Below, in pieces: positions 46,552 to 59,500 of a stretch of 64,000 nucleotides of DNA (its first letter is position 1; every line of letters begins with the position of its first letter). Both the position numbers and the translations under genes were made by a program. The DNA comes from Platanthera guangdongensis (lineage: Eukaryota; Streptophyta; Magnoliopsida; Asparagales; Orchidaceae), in assembly GCA_039583875.1 (NCBI GenBank), contig CM077162.1, forward strand, positions 58,448,822 to 58,512,821. Direction: 5' to 3'. Below the pieces are notes generated by a model, which saw only the letters and a list, made by a program, of their open reading frames with translations, did no database searches and was not told the origin of the DNA.

Positions 46552-49500
46552 TTAAATTGTACCTGAGCGGAACAACTCGAGATACTCATCAAGCATAGTC
46601 TGCTCTCGTTCCCAAGAGAGCTCCTCACGACCGCAATTGTCCCATCGAACCTTGACCATCCTGATCTCTTTATTGCGTAGCCGCTTGAACTCCCAGTCCT
46701 CAATCCGCACGGGCTTGACTTTTGTCGTCAACCCACTATCAATCGACACTTGATCGACCACAATCAGTTGCGTAGGCTCTTGCACCGCCTTCCGAAGCAC
46801 CAAAATATGGAATACATGATGTAAACCACCCAGCTCCACTGAAAGCTTCAACCGATAGGCTGCTTCGCCAACCCGCTCCAGAACCTCAAACGGCCCAAGG
46901 TACCTCGGGCTTATCTTTTTCAATCGCCGCACCCGCGAGACACCCTTGAACGGCTTGATCTTTAAGTACACCCAGTCGCCCACAATGAACTCCACGTTCC
47001 CGTGCTTGGCATTATAGTACTTTGCTTGCCGGTCCTGAGCGATAAGCAACCTCTCCCGACTGGTACGAACCAAAGACGTAGCATCATCCACCTCTTCACG
47101 CTTGTACAACTTTGACTCACCCGTTTCTAACCAAGACAATGGCGTGCTACATTTTCTACCATAAAGGGCCTCAAAGGGCGCCATTTGAATACTCGCCTGG
47201 TAGGTATTGTTGTACGCAAACTCCACCAAATAAAGATGGTCTTCCCATTGCTTTTCAAAGTCCAAGACACACATGCAAAGCATGTCTTCCATGGTTATAT
47301 TAACCCTCTCGGTCTGCCCATCCGCTTGCGGATGGAAGGCTGTGCTGAATTTTAACTTTGTTCCCAACATTTGTTGCACTAGCCTCCAATCATTGGACGT
47401 AAACCGCCCATCTCGGTCACTCACGATGCTGCGGGGCACACCGTGAAGCCGTACTATATTATCCACATATAGTTTTGCCAACTTCTCCACCGGATCATCC
47501 TTCCTATGCGGAATGAAATGCGACACCTTAGTTAACCGATCTACGACCACCCAAATGGCGTCATTCCCCTTTTGCGACCTTGGCAAACCGTGCACAAAGT
47601 CCATCGAGATGTCGTCAAATTTCCACTCCGGAATAGGCAAGGACTTCAGAAATCCTCCCGGCTTTTGGCATTCCACCTTCACCAAGGCGCAAGTTTGGCA
47701 CTTCGCCACGTAGAGTGCCACATTCTTCTTTAAACCCGGCCACCAAAACAGTTTCTTTACATCGCGGTACATCTTTGTTCTCCCCGGGTGAATCAAGTAC
47801 TTGGTATGGTGTGCCTCGTACAATAATTCCACCCGCAAATTGCCCACACTTGGGACGCACAGATGACCGTCTTTCCAAAGCAATCCGTCCTCCACAACGA
47901 ATTGAGAATTTGACCCATCCAGAGACTCTATCATGAACTGCTTCATATGGACATCCAAATCCAAAGCCTACCGAATCCGATCAGCCAGGTCATATTGAAC
48001 TTCAGTCCAGTTCGGTACTGCTTCAGCACTTGATTGTCTATCCACACAAATAATCTCCAACGCCTCCAACTCCTGAACCAACTGCTCGTCATGGATCGAC
48101 AGCCAATTAGCTTGAGCTGGGGCCCGACGACTCAACGCGTCCGCAACCGCATTACCTTTACCAGGCACGTAGTGGATCTTGAACATATAGTCCCCCAAGA
48201 ACTCCATCCATCTACGCTACCACATATTCAGATCTTTTTGATCAATCAGATACTTCAGGCTCTTATGATCGGTGTAGATATCAATCTTCACACCGTAAAA
48301 ATAATGCCTCCACAGCTTCAAGGCAAAAATCACGGCCGCTAACTCCAAGTCATGGACCGGATAGTTCCTCTCGTGCACCTTCAGCTGTCTCGAGCCATAA
48401 GCTATCACACTTCCATGTTGCAGTAGCACGCAACCCAAACCGCTGCCCGAAGCATCGCTATAAATCTCATAGCCTTCGGTCCCACTCGGTGAACTCAGCA
48501 CAGGCGCCGTGGTCAACCGACATTTCAACTCCTCAAAAGCTCGTGCGCACTCTGGCGTCCAAACGAACTTCTGCTCCTTCCTCGTCAAAGTAGTGAGAGG
48601 TAACGCTATCCACGAGAAGTTCTCTACGAAGCGCCTATAATAGCCGGCAAGCCCCAGAAAGCTCCGGACTTCCGCTACCGTAGAAAGCTCAGGCCACTCC
48701 CGTATCGCAACAATCTTCGAATCCACTGCAATACCCTCTCCACTCACTATTTGACCGAGAAACGCCACTGAGGATAACCAAAACTCGCACTTCGAGAACT
48801 TGGCATACAATTGATTCCTCCTTAGCGTCTCCAAAACCAAATGAAGATGCTTGAAGTGATATTCCTCACTCTGCGAGTACACCAAAATATCGTTGATGAA
48901 GACGATCACAAAATGGTCCAAGTACTCCCTGAAGGTCCTGTTCATCAAATCCATGAACACTGACGGCTCATTCATCAGCCCAAACGGCATGACCGTAAAC
49001 TCATAATGCCCGTATCTCGTACTGAACGCTGTCTTCGGGATATCACTCTCCCTTATTCGCAGCTGATAGTACCCGGACTTGAGATCCAACTTCGAGTACA
49101 CCGTCGACCCGACCAACTGATCAAAAAGATCATCGATCCGAGGGATCAGGTATTTGTTCTTCTCCGTCAACTTGTTGAGCTCCCGATAATCAATACATAG
49201 CCTCAAGCTTCCATCCTTCTTCTTAACAAAGAGGACCGACGCGCTCCAAGGCGAAGAGCTTGGACGCACATACCCTTGCTCCAGCAACTCTTGTAGTTGC
49301 ACCTTCATCTCCGCCATTTCCTTAGGTGCTAGCCGATACGGAGATCGTGACACAGGCTTTGCACCTGGCACTAGCTCAATCGCAAAATCTATCTCCCGTT
49401 GAGGCGGGGCTCCAAGAAGATCTGCAGGGAACACATCAGGGTACTCAGCTACCACTGATATACTATCCAACGCGGGCTTTGGTTTTGCAACCTCCACTAG

Positions 49501-49920
49501 TGTAAAGAACAGTTCTGCACCGGCACGAACCGCCTTCACCACCTAAAGAGCAGACATCAACATCTTGCTCGACCCCTTCAAGCCCGTAAAAGTCGTCTCA
49601 CGACTTGCTCCCAACTTGACTTCCTTGCGACCGCAATCAATATAGGCCTGCTGCTCCGAGAGCCAGTCCATGCCAAATATAACGTCGAACTCCAACAATG
49701 GAAGTAACGACGCTTGCAGATCGAACTCCTGATTCCCAATGCGAATCTTCACCCTACAGATTCTATCCGCGTGCATCGAACACCCATTGGGCAACAACAC
49801 ATCCAACTTATCCTTTGCCATCGAAGAAGGGACTCCGATGCGTGATATAAATCCTTCAAACAAGAAGAAGTGTGAAGCTCTCGTATCGAAGAGTGCTCTT
49901 GCCGGATTTTCACAAATCAA
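46552..49920 (-). pseudogene. pol: Tekay-like protease-pol polyprotein with chromodomain
   Basis: A single minus frame of about 1120 codons is broken by three TAG stops (49543, 48214 and 47965 regions), each at a position where the plus-strand relative or family has CAG. Protease: ALFDTRAS, where the active-site glycine is arginine. Reverse transcriptase: catalytic box FIDD reads FIND (in [12 protein letters not shown]), so it is probably dead. RNase [12 protein letters not shown]...[10 protein letters not shown]. Integrase has a zinc region (HHTKYLIHPG, CQTCALVK) and an intact D-D-E set (SMDFVHG, SDRDGRF, QTERVN). The C-terminus (residues matching KVRWDNCGREELSWE) is a chromodomain-like segment of the Tekay type, thought to steer insertion into heterochromatin. 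Confidence 0.9.
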
Positions 49921-49928
49921 AACAAATC

Positions 49929-50004
49929 CTAAACAAGCAGTGGTAAGGTAACACGTGCATAATAAGTATTTAAAGAAATTGACTTGCTATAAATCAAACC
50001 GTAC
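49929..50004 (-). other. Putative intron between gag and protease
   Basis: On the minus strand the gag frame runs to GTGACAG, followed by GTACGG. The next AG is in TGTTTAG at 49929-49930, after which the protease frame begins. Removing these 76 bases joins the two frames exactly, whereas reading through meets a TGA within five codons. The plus-strand relative keeps the same body and acceptor (about 56461-56529) but has lost six bases including the donor GT. Confidence 0.55.
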
Positions 50005-51147
50005 CTGTCACCACATCCGCCTGTTTGATGGCCTCCTATTGGCCAAGATTATACACCCTTGGTTGGGCTGGAGTATAATGGGACGCGGTTGACTCCACCG
50101 CCTTGCCCTTCTCTTCATAAGTCGCTCCCGGTTTCCTTTTGGACTTGGGACGTGCGCTCCAACAATCACGGGCAAAGTGCCCCGACTTTCCACAAGTAAA
50201 ACAAGCGCCCGGGGTCCGACCCGTAGTCGCCCCAGAAGAACCAGAAGGAGCTGGACCCGAAGTCCTATGCTTCTTGTGGAATCTCCGATAGCCGTACATT
50301 TAAGTAGTCGGCACCTTGAATTCAGACTTCTTATCACCCAAGCTTTTCTTTGCTTTTACATTCTTCATGACCTTCTCCAAGGACCGGGCCGTGTTGACCA
50401 AGGTCAAGAAACCCTACGTCATCGGCCCTGAGAGTAGCAGTCTCAACTCATCTCTCAACCCTTGGTAGAATCGATTCGTCTTGCGCTCCTCATCCGCGAT
50501 GGTGGAGCTAGCATATCGACTCAGTCGAGTAAACTCGTGGAGATATTCATCCACGGTACTGTCTCCTTGACCAACTTCAGGAACTCGTTCTCCAACGGTA
50601 TCCTCTGCGTCAAAGGGAGGTATCTTGCCAAGAACAGTCCCGAGAACTCTTCCATCGGGACGTCTGTAAGTTGTCTACCTCTCAAATGATGCAGCTCCAA
50701 TCCTTCCCACCACAATCTCGCTTCACCGTCCAGAAGGAACGTAGCAATGGTGGTCATTTGCCACTCCTCCATCTCCGTTGCTGTCATGACTCTCTTCACC
50801 CTGGAGAGCCAGTCTTCAGCTTGAGATGGGGTACCCAACCCCGAGAATACCGGAGGATTAAAGCTCATGACATGTTTGAGCTGTCTCTCGGTTACCCTCC
50901 TTGGCACCAACAGCTCAACTACTACCTGCTCCACCCTCCTCGGCTCAACCTATGGAAGAGGTACCTGCTCCATCATAGGAGCGGGCTGCTGCATTTGCCT
51001 TGTAGGCTGCGCATTAATCATTGCCAACACTGCTTCGGCCACCAATCGTGTGGTCTCAGCCGATGGAGGTGTTGCAGGAGCAACATCTGGTGCACTGCTT
51101 GCCTCAGAAACTCGACGTTCCGACGGCCCAGCACCACTTCTGGTCAC
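50005..51147 (-). pseudogene. gag: Tekay-like gag
   Basis: Gag opens near 51147 (the matching codon is GTG in both copies, so the true start is unresolved). The domain at 50934-50521 contains KHVMSFNPPVFSGLGTPSQA and EARLWWEGL, standard for chromovirus gag. A stop near 50521 and a frame shift follow. A complete CCHC zinc knuckle (CFTCGKSGHFARDC) lies around 50160-50205, which would bind element RNA. A TAG at 50036 replaces a CAG seen in the relative. The protein forms the particle coat. Confidence 0.85.
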
Positions 51148-51359
51148 CTATAGTGGTACAAAACACCGTTAAGCGACCAAATAAAATTGCAAACAACAAT
51201 TATAGGATCGCGCAGGTTCCTCAAACACGTGTATTTTCATTCCTAAGTGGACATTCATGGGTTCTTTTACTGTTATAACGATGACGCACACACATGTGCT
51301 CGCCACCCCTTAGAAAGAATTCGCCCACGAATTCATTTTAAGCCCGACCAAAACCAGTA

Positions 51360-51370
51360 GTCTGATACCA
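51360..51370 (-). promoter_or_regulatory. Primer-binding site of the nested Tekay copy
   Basis: TGGTATCAGAC on the minus strand, three bases from the 5' LTR; ten of eleven bases match the usual initiator tRNA-Met complement. Confidence 0.8.
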
Positions 51371-51373
51371 AAT

Positions 51374-53581
51374 TGTAACACCCCCTATCCGTCGCATAGC
51401 ATATAGCAGTAGGTCCGGTCGGGGCCCGACGCCATATACCACAGACAGACCGGGTGGTTACTCATGGAAACCATCTAACCAATCCAACGTCCTACACAGA
51501 GCATTCTAGCGGAAGAAGTTTATAAGTTATTGTTAAAAACCCAGCACAAAGAGCACGAATGTCCACTAATATACCAAATAGAAATGTAGTACATACACAA
51601 GTAATTGCCTTACGGCCTTACAAAATTGTTTACTTAATATTACATGATTTATAAACCACGACACGCAGGCCGGTCATACGTGAATAAAAGCAATAAACAC
51701 TCCAATTAGGCCTTCGAGGGTCGGCTTCGCAATTTGGGCTTTAGCCCGCTATTGACCGCTTGGTCCAGCAGCACCTGCAAGCAACAAAACCACCGCACAG
51801 TGTAAACAAGGGCAACGGTCAGCAATGCTGACCAAATTATAACGATCCCACCCCCAACTCGGGGCGGCGATGCTCCTTCCCTGCACTTATTAGCATAGAC
51901 AAGCAGTATATAAATATACATTGCATCACAGGCATTGGCATGCACGACCACACGCCTCGTGCTCTCAGGGCACATTCTCGGTGAACCGGTCGATGTCACG
52001 TCAATTAAAGCCATAGACATTCCGATCTCACCACCGCCACTTTGGCGGCCAAATGTATGAGCATTTTGTCTTCTTGGCACGGGTCACGTCAATTTAAGCC
52101 ATAGACCGTCGAAGACCCTCATCTATGCCAACGACAAGTGCCACGTACCCTTAGGTCTCTTTAACCGAACGACATAGAACGGGTACGGTTCCATCTAACC
52201 CGTGCTCACAACGCAATGACAATTTAAGCCATATGTGCGGGTCAAACTTCTCCCGAGTCCCGTTTCCGTCACAAATTTCACATAACCTGGTTATGTTCAA
52301 GTTGGCTCTCAGGCCTCCAAGTTGGCAAGATCACGCATCTGCCCAGTTTTCCGGGTGCACCTTTGGGTTAATCCCCAAGGCTCCCTGTTACAATCTACCA
52401 CGTAGAAAACCCGAAAAACAAACAATCGCACGGAGTCTTCTCCGGCATTTATGCAATGCAACATCACCGATCCAGACCAACATGTCCGGGTAGGCTTCAC
52501 ACATCATGCCTATGTCCGTTCTCGCATACAGACTCTATACAACGAGGACTATTCATGTCTACCCGTAGGAACGCCTCAAACTCACCGCAAACTCGCGAGA
52601 GCGGGCTTCCTATGCAAAAGAAGGAGAGCTTCACATGATTAAGAAGAGAATCGTTACCCTAGCGTTCTTCCTCGGTGCCATGGAAATATAAGCAGATGAA
52701 AAGCACCGCACTCTCTTTGCCTCTGTAGATCCGAAGTCGGCTCGCGATTTGGAGCTTCGAAGCTCCTCCAATGGCTGGATCTAGCATCTTCTTCCTCCTT
52801 TGGCTCTCCTCTCCCTCTATACTTTAAAAAGATAACCACTCAAAAGAAATGAGGGTTTCAAGGGTCCAATCCCGTGTATATCCCATCAGGAACAACCCCC
52901 AGCCGTTGGATCCCAAATTAAAGAAACGAACGACCTCGATTCGGGCCTGAAAAGTACAATCTAGACTGAACACGGCCTAGCACACTCCCGTGTCCAGGGC
53001 CGTGTCCCTCATTCGCCGTCAAAATCGACGTGCCTGGAACAACACACGGGCATCCGACACGCCCGTGTTCGACCTGACATGCCCGTGTTCCAACTGACAC
53101 GGCCGTGTGGTCGGCCGTGTGCCCCCATCGACACAGCCCGAAAACAACCCGAGACTCACATGGGTCTTGGACATGCCCGTGTCCTAGCCCGTATTCACTC
53201 GAACACGCCGGGGCGCCAGGCCGTGTTCACTATCTCGACACTTCGTCGAGCGAAGTTCATCGACTGCCTGACACGGCCTTGGACACGCCCGTGTCCTAGG
53301 CTGTGTGCCTTTTTTCGACACTTCGTCGAGCGAAAATCGTCGACTTCCCTGGACGATCGTCGACACGGGCTCGACACGCCCTGAGACACGCCCGTTTCTC
53401 AGGCTGTGTGCCCCGTCTCGACAATTCGTCGAGCGAAAAATGTCGACCACACGGCCAAATCGTCGACTCAAGCCTGACACGCCCTAGGACACGCCCATGT
53501 CCCAGGCCGTGTGCCTCCTGCCAGATTCCAAATCTGGCCCAAAACGTCTCTCATCGCTCTTTTGAGTTTCGGGGCATTACA
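51374..53581 (-). repeat. 5' LTR of the nested Tekay copy
   Basis: 2208 bp, partner of 44281-46489. ACACG/CGTGT words at 52970-53515; TCGACGA words at 53240-53465. Confidence 0.92.
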
Positions 53582-53586
53582 CTAAT

Positions 53587-55090
53587 GGATTGGGGCTATT
53601 CCTGCTGGGTTATACCCGGGAATAGGGTTTTGAAGCCTTCATTTCTTTCAACCAATCTCTTTCTAAAGTTCTAGAGAGAGGGGAGAGCAAGGAGGAAGAA
53701 GGGAGATAGATCCGGCCGCCGGCGGAGCTTCGGAGCCCCAAATCACGTGCCGACTTCGGATCTACGGAGGCGAGGACATTGCAGTACTTTTCATCCGCAT
53801 AGATTTCCATGGCGCCAAAGAGGAATGCTAGGGTAACAATTCTCATCCTAGGACATGTGAATTCCACTTTTCTTTGAATAGGAAGCCCGTTCTCGCGAGT
53901 TTGCGATGAGTTTGAGGCGTTCCTTTGGGTAGACATGAGTAGTCCTCATTGTTTAGCATGTAGAGTCCGTAATCGAGAAACGGACATAGTCATGATGTGT
54001 GAAGCCTACCCGGACAAGTTGGTCTAGATCGGTGATGTTGCATTGCATGAATGGACGGAGAAGACTCCGTGTGGATGTTTATTTTTCAGGTTTTCTACGC
54101 GGTAGATTGCAACAGGGAGCCATGGGGACTAACTCCAAGGTGCACCCAGAAAACTGGGCAGATGTGTGATTTTGCCATCTTGGTGGCCTGGGAGCCAACT
54201 TGCACATAACCGGGTTATGTGAAGTGTGTGATCGGTTTGGGACTCGGGGAAGTTTGACCAGCACCTATGTCTTAAGGTGACATGGCGGTGTGAGCAACGG
54301 GTTAGGCGGAACCGTACCCATTCTATATCGTTTGGTAAAGAGACCTAACGGTACTTGGCACTTGCCATTGGCATAGATGGAGGGTCATAGGCAGTGGCCA
54401 GAAAGACCAAATGCTCACGAGAAATTGTCGTCCAAGTGGCGGTGGTGAGATAGCGGACTTTGACTGTGTTCACCGTGAATGTGCCCTAAGAGCACGAGGT
54501 GTGTGGCCATGCATGCCTACGCTTGTGATGAAATGCTTTTATATTATACTGCTTGGTTATGCTAACAAAGTGTAGGGAAGCAGCATTGCCGCCCCGAGTT
54601 TGGGGGCGGGATCATTATAATTTGGTCAGCATAGCTGACCGTTGTTTTTGTTTGCCACCATGCGGTGGATTGTTGCTTGCAGGTGCTGCAGAGCCAAGTG
54701 GTAAATAGCGGGCAAAAGCCCTTGTTGCTGAGATGGCCCTCTAAGGCCTAATTTGAATGTTTACTTTTATTATTCATGTGTGACCGACCTGCGTGCCGAG
54801 GTTTGGAAAACACTGTAGTTTGAGTAAACTATTGTAAGGCCAAAAGGACATTTACTTGTGTATTGTACGTCATTCCTGTTAGGTTTTCTATTGGACATTC
54901 ATGCTGTTGGTTGGGTTCTATTTTAATCGCAACCTTTAAATCACTTTCGCTAGAATGTACTATGTGTAGGACGTTGATTCTTAGTTGGATGGTTTCCATT
55001 GAGTAACCTCCCGGTCTGTCTGTGGTATATGACGTCGGTCCCTAGCCGGACCTACTGCTATATGCTATGCGACGGATAGGGGGTGTTACA
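53587..55090 (+). repeat. 5' LTR of the plus-strand Tekay copy, second part
   Basis: Resumes at GGATTGGGGCTATTCC and aligns with 60541-62045, ending GGGGGTGTTACA. Confidence 0.92.
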
Positions 55091-55093
55091 ATT

Positions 55094-55104
55094 TGGTATC
55101 ATAC
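55094..55104 (+). promoter_or_regulatory. Degraded primer-binding site of the plus-strand Tekay copy
   Basis: TGGTATCATAC differs from TGGTATCAGAC of the nested relative by one base. It lies three bases after the LTR. Confidence 0.75.
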
Positions 55105-55318
55105 TACTGGTTTCGGTCAACTTAAATGAATTCGTTGACGAATTCGTTTAAGGGGTGGTGAGCACTTGTGTGTGCGTCATCATTATAACATCAAAAGAAC
55201 CCATGAATGTCTACTTAGGTATGAAAATACACGTGTTTGAAGAACCTGCATGTTCCTATAATTACTTTTTGCAATTTTGTTTGGTCTCTTAACGGTGTTT
55301 TGTACAACTATAGGTGAC

Positions 55319-56460
55319 CAGAAGTGGTGCAGGGCCCTCAGAACGCCCGGTTTCTGAGGCTAGTAGTGCACCAAATGATGCTCCTCCAACACCTCCCTCG
55401 GCTGAAACCATATGATTGGTGGTCAAAGCAGTGTTTGCCATGATAAATGCGCAGCCTACAAGGCAAATGCAGCAGCCCGCTCGTGCGATGAAGCATGTAC
55501 TGCTTCAAGCGGCTGAGTAGAGAAGGGTGGAGCAGGTGGTGATGGAGCCTTTGGTGCCTAGGAGAGCAACTAAAAGGCAGCTCAAACATGTTATGGGCTT
55601 CAGTCCTCCGGTGTTCTCGGGGACGGGAACCCCATCCCAAGCTGAAGACTGGCTCTCCCGAGTGAAGAGAGTCTTGACAGCGATGGAAACGGAGGAGTGG
55701 AAAATGACCACTATAGCTACATTCCTGTTGGATGGGGGTGCTAGGCTGTGGTGGTTAGGTCTGGAGCGACATCACTTGAGGGGAAGGAAACTTACGGACA
55801 TCTCGATGGAAGAGCTCACGAGACTGTTCTTGGCAAGATACCTTCCCTCGGCTTAAAGGATAGCATTGGAGAATTAGTTCTAGAAGCTGACACAAGGAGA
55901 GAGTAGCGTGGATGAGTATCTCCACGAATTTACTCGGTTGGGTCGGTACGCTAGCTCTATGTTCGCGGATGAGGAGCGTAAGACAAACCATTTCTATGAA
56001 GGTTTGAGAGATGACTTAAGGTTACTGCTCTCGGGGCCTATGACGGAGGGCTTCTTGACCCTAGTCAATACGACTCGGTCGTTGGAAAAGGATCTGAAGA
56101 ATGTACAAGCGAAGAAAAACTCTCGTGATAAGAAGACGGATTTCAAGGTGCCGGCTAACTCAAAGTCTGCGTACCGTAGGTGGTCTAAGAATGCTAGGAC
56201 TTCCGGTCCAGCCCCTTCATCTGGTGATTCTGGGGCGACTACGGGTCGAACCCCGGGCGCATGCTTTACTTGTGGAAAGCTGGGACACTATTACCGAGAC
56301 TACTGGAGCGGACGTCCGAAGTCCGAGAGGAAGCCTGGAGCAACATATGAGGAAAAGGGCAAGGCAGTGGAGTCAACTGCATCCCATTATGCTCAACCTA
56401 GAGTTTATAATCTTGGCCAGCAGGAGGCCGTTAAGCAAGCGGATATGGTGTTAGGCACAG
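55319..56460 (+). pseudogene. gag: Tekay-like gag of the plus-strand copy
   Basis: The gag domain lies at 55527-55856 (KHVMGFSPPVFSGTGTPSQA, then ARLWWLGL), broken by a TAA at 55854-55856, and resumes from 55908 (MDEYLHEFTRLGRYASSMF). The zinc knuckle reads CFTCGKLGHYYRDYW, so its last cysteine is tyrosine; the nested relative keeps the cysteine. The frame ends near 56460, at the remnant of the putative intron. The first codon corresponds to GTG at 55316-55318, as in the relative. Confidence 0.85.
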
Positions 56461-56529
56461 TTTAAATTTTTAGCAAGTTGATTTTTAAATACTTGTTATG
56501 CACGTGTTACCTTACCACTGCTTGTATAG

Positions 56530-59500
56530 GCTTTGTTTTGATTTATGACAATCCGGCGAGAGCACTCTTTGATACGGGAGCTTCGCACTCCTTTTTGTCC
56601 GAAGGATTCATATCGCGCATCGGAGTACCTTCTTTGATGGCAAAGGATAAACTGGATGTGTTGTTGCCGAATAGGTGTTCGATGCGCGCGGATAGAGTCT
56701 GTGGCATTAAGATTCATATTGGGAGTCAAGAATTCGATTTACAAGCATCATTACTATCACTGGTGGAGTTCGACGTGATATTTGGCATGGACTGGATCTC
56801 GGGGCAACAAGCTTATATTGATTGCATTCGCAAGGAGGTTAAGTTGGGATCAGGTTGTGATATGACTTTTACGGGCTTGAAAGGGTCAAGCAAGACTTTG
56901 ATGTCTGCTCTTCAAGTGCGGTTCGTGCTGGAGTAGAGCTGTTCTTCATGCTAGTGGAGGTTAAAAAGCCTAAGCCTACGTTGGACAGTATTTTAGTGGT
57001 ATTTGAGTACCCTGATGTGTTCCCTGGCGATCTTCCTGGAGCCCCACCTCAACAGGAGATAGACTTCACGATTGAACTAGTGCCAGGTGCGAAACCTGTG
57101 TCACGCTCTCCGTATCGGCTAGCGCCTAAGGAGATGGCAGAGCTAAAGGTGCAACTTCAAGAGTTGTTGGAGCAAGGTTAAATGCATCCAAGTTCGTCGC
57201 CTTGGAGCGCACCGGCCCTTTTTGTTAAGAAGAAGGACGGAAGCTTGAGACTTTATATCGATTATCGAGAGCTGAACAAGCTAACGGAGAAGAACAAGTA
57301 CCCGATCCAAAGGATTGATGATCTATTCGATCGGTTAGTCGGGTCATCAATGTACTTGAAATTGGATCTTAAGTCTGGGTACTATCAGCCACGGATAAGG
57401 GAGAGTGATATCCCCAAGAAAGCTTTTAGCACGAGATACGGGCATTATGAGTATACAGTCATGCCGTTTGGGCTGACTAATGCGCTGTCTGTGTTCATGG
57501 ATTTGATGAACAGGACTTTTAGAGAGTACCTAGACCACTTTGTGATCGTCTTCATCGACGACATATTGGTGTACTCGCAAAGTGAGGAGGATCACTTTAA
57601 GTATCTACATTTGGTGCTGGAGACGCTGAGGAGGAATCAATTGTACACCAAGTTCTCCAAATCCGAGTTTTAGTTGTCCTCAGTAGCATTCCTTGGTCAC
57701 ATAGTCAGTGGAGAGGGAATTGCGGTGGATCCAGTGAAGATTGTTGTAATACGAGAGTGGCCTATGCTGTCTTCGGTAGCGGAAGTCTGGAGTTTTCTAT
57801 GGCTTGCCGGCTACTACAGGCGCTTCGTAGAGAACTTCTCGCGGATAGCGTTACCCTCACGACTCTGATGAGGAAGGATCAGAAGTTTGTTTGTACGCCA
57901 GAGTGCGCACGAGCTTTTGAGGAGTTGAAGTGTCGGTTGACCACGACGCCTGTGCTAAGTTCGCCGAGTGGGACCGAAGGTTTTGAGATCTACAACGATG
58001 CTTCGGGCAGTGGACTGGGTTGTGTCCTACTGCAGCATGGAATTGTGATAGAGTATGGCTCGCGACAGCTGAAAGTGTATGAGAGAAATTATCCGGTCCA
58101 TGCCTTGAAGTTAGCGGCCATGATTTTTGACTTGAAGCTGTGGAGACACTACTTGTATGGGGTGAAGGTCGATATCTATACCGACCATAAAAGCCTGAAA
58201 TATTTATTGGGTCAAAAGGATCTGAACATGCAACAGAGGAGATGGATGGAGTTCCTGGGGGACTACATGTTCAAGATTCACTATATGCCTGGGAAAGACA
58301 ATGCGGTTGCGGACGCGTTGAGTCACAGAGCCCTAGCTCAAGACAATTTGCTGTTGGTCCATGCCGAGCGGTTGGTTCGGGAGTTGGAGGCATTGGAGAT
58401 CTCTTGCGTAGACAAGCAGTCAAGTGCTGAAGCGCTATTGAACTGGACGGAAGTTTAGTGTGACCTGGCTGATCGGATTCGGTAGGCTCTGGATATGGAT
58501 GACCACATGAAGCAAATCATGATTGAGGCTTTGGATGGGTCAAATTCCCAATTCTTTGTTGAGGATGAGTTTCTATGGAAAGAGGGTCGTTTGTGCGTCC
58601 CAAATGTGGGCAAATTGCGGGTGGAATTGTTGTACGCGGCGCATCATACCAAGTACTCGATTCACCTAGTGAGCACGACGATGTACCGCGATGTGAAGAA
58701 ATTGTTCTGGTGGCTAGGGCTTAAGAAGGATGTGGCACTCTATGTGGAGAAGTGTCAAACATGCGCCTTGGTGAAGGCGGAGTGCCAGAAGCCTGGAGGA
58801 TTCTTGAAGTCCTTACCTATTCTGGAGTGGAAGTTCGACGACATTACTATGAACTTTGTGCATGGTTTGCCAAGGTTGCAGAAGAGTAAAGACACCATCT
58901 GGGTGGTCGTAGATCATTTGACGAAGGTGCCACACTTCATTGCGCATAGGAATGACGATTCTGTGGAGAAATTGGCAAAGTTATATGTGGATAACATAGT
59001 ACGGCTTCACGGTGTGCCCCACAACATCGTGAGTGACCGAGATGGGCAATTCACCTCCAAAGATTGGAGGTTGTTGCAGCAGATATTGAGAACAAAACTG
59101 AGTTTCAGCACAACCTTTCATCCGCAGACGGATGGTCAGACCGAGAGGGTCAATAGGACAATGGAAGACATGTTTCGCATGTGCGTCCTGGACTTTGGGA
59201 AGCAGTGGGAAGACCATCTATACTTGGTGGAATTTGCATACAATAGTAGCTACCAGGCGAGCGTTCAAATGGTACCCTTCGAGGCCCTTTATGGTAGAAG
59301 ATGAGGCACACCGTTGTCTTGGTTGGAAACAGTTGACTCGAAGTTGTACAAGCGGCAAGAGGTGGAGGATGCTACTTCATTGGTACGAACCATTCGAGAA
59401 AGATTGCTAATCGCTCAGGACCGCTAGGATAAGTACTATAATGCCAAGCATAGGAACGTGGAGTTCGCTGTTGGCGATTAGGTGTACTTGAATATTAAGC

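Larger units (their letters stand above)
44281..53581 (-). mobile_element. Tekay-like chromovirus, nested minus-strand copy
   Basis: LTRs 44281-46489 and 51374-53581 (about 2.2 kb each, TGTAACACCCC...CATTACA) enclose a 4.9 kb interior read on the minus strand. Flanks CTAAC (44276-44280) and CTAAT (53582-53586) match at four of five. The intact site can be seen in the 3' LTR of the host at about 60530-60560, where GGATCTAACGG is uninterrupted. Its LTRs and proteins are clearly of the same family as the host element. Apart from a few stops and a shift in gag it is nearly complete. Confidence 0.93.

Noticed and set aside
55218..55320. Possible leader intron upstream of gag in the plus-strand Tekay copy (GTATGA donor, CTATAG acceptor)
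   Set aside because: The nested relative has GGAATGA at the donor position, so the donor is not conserved.
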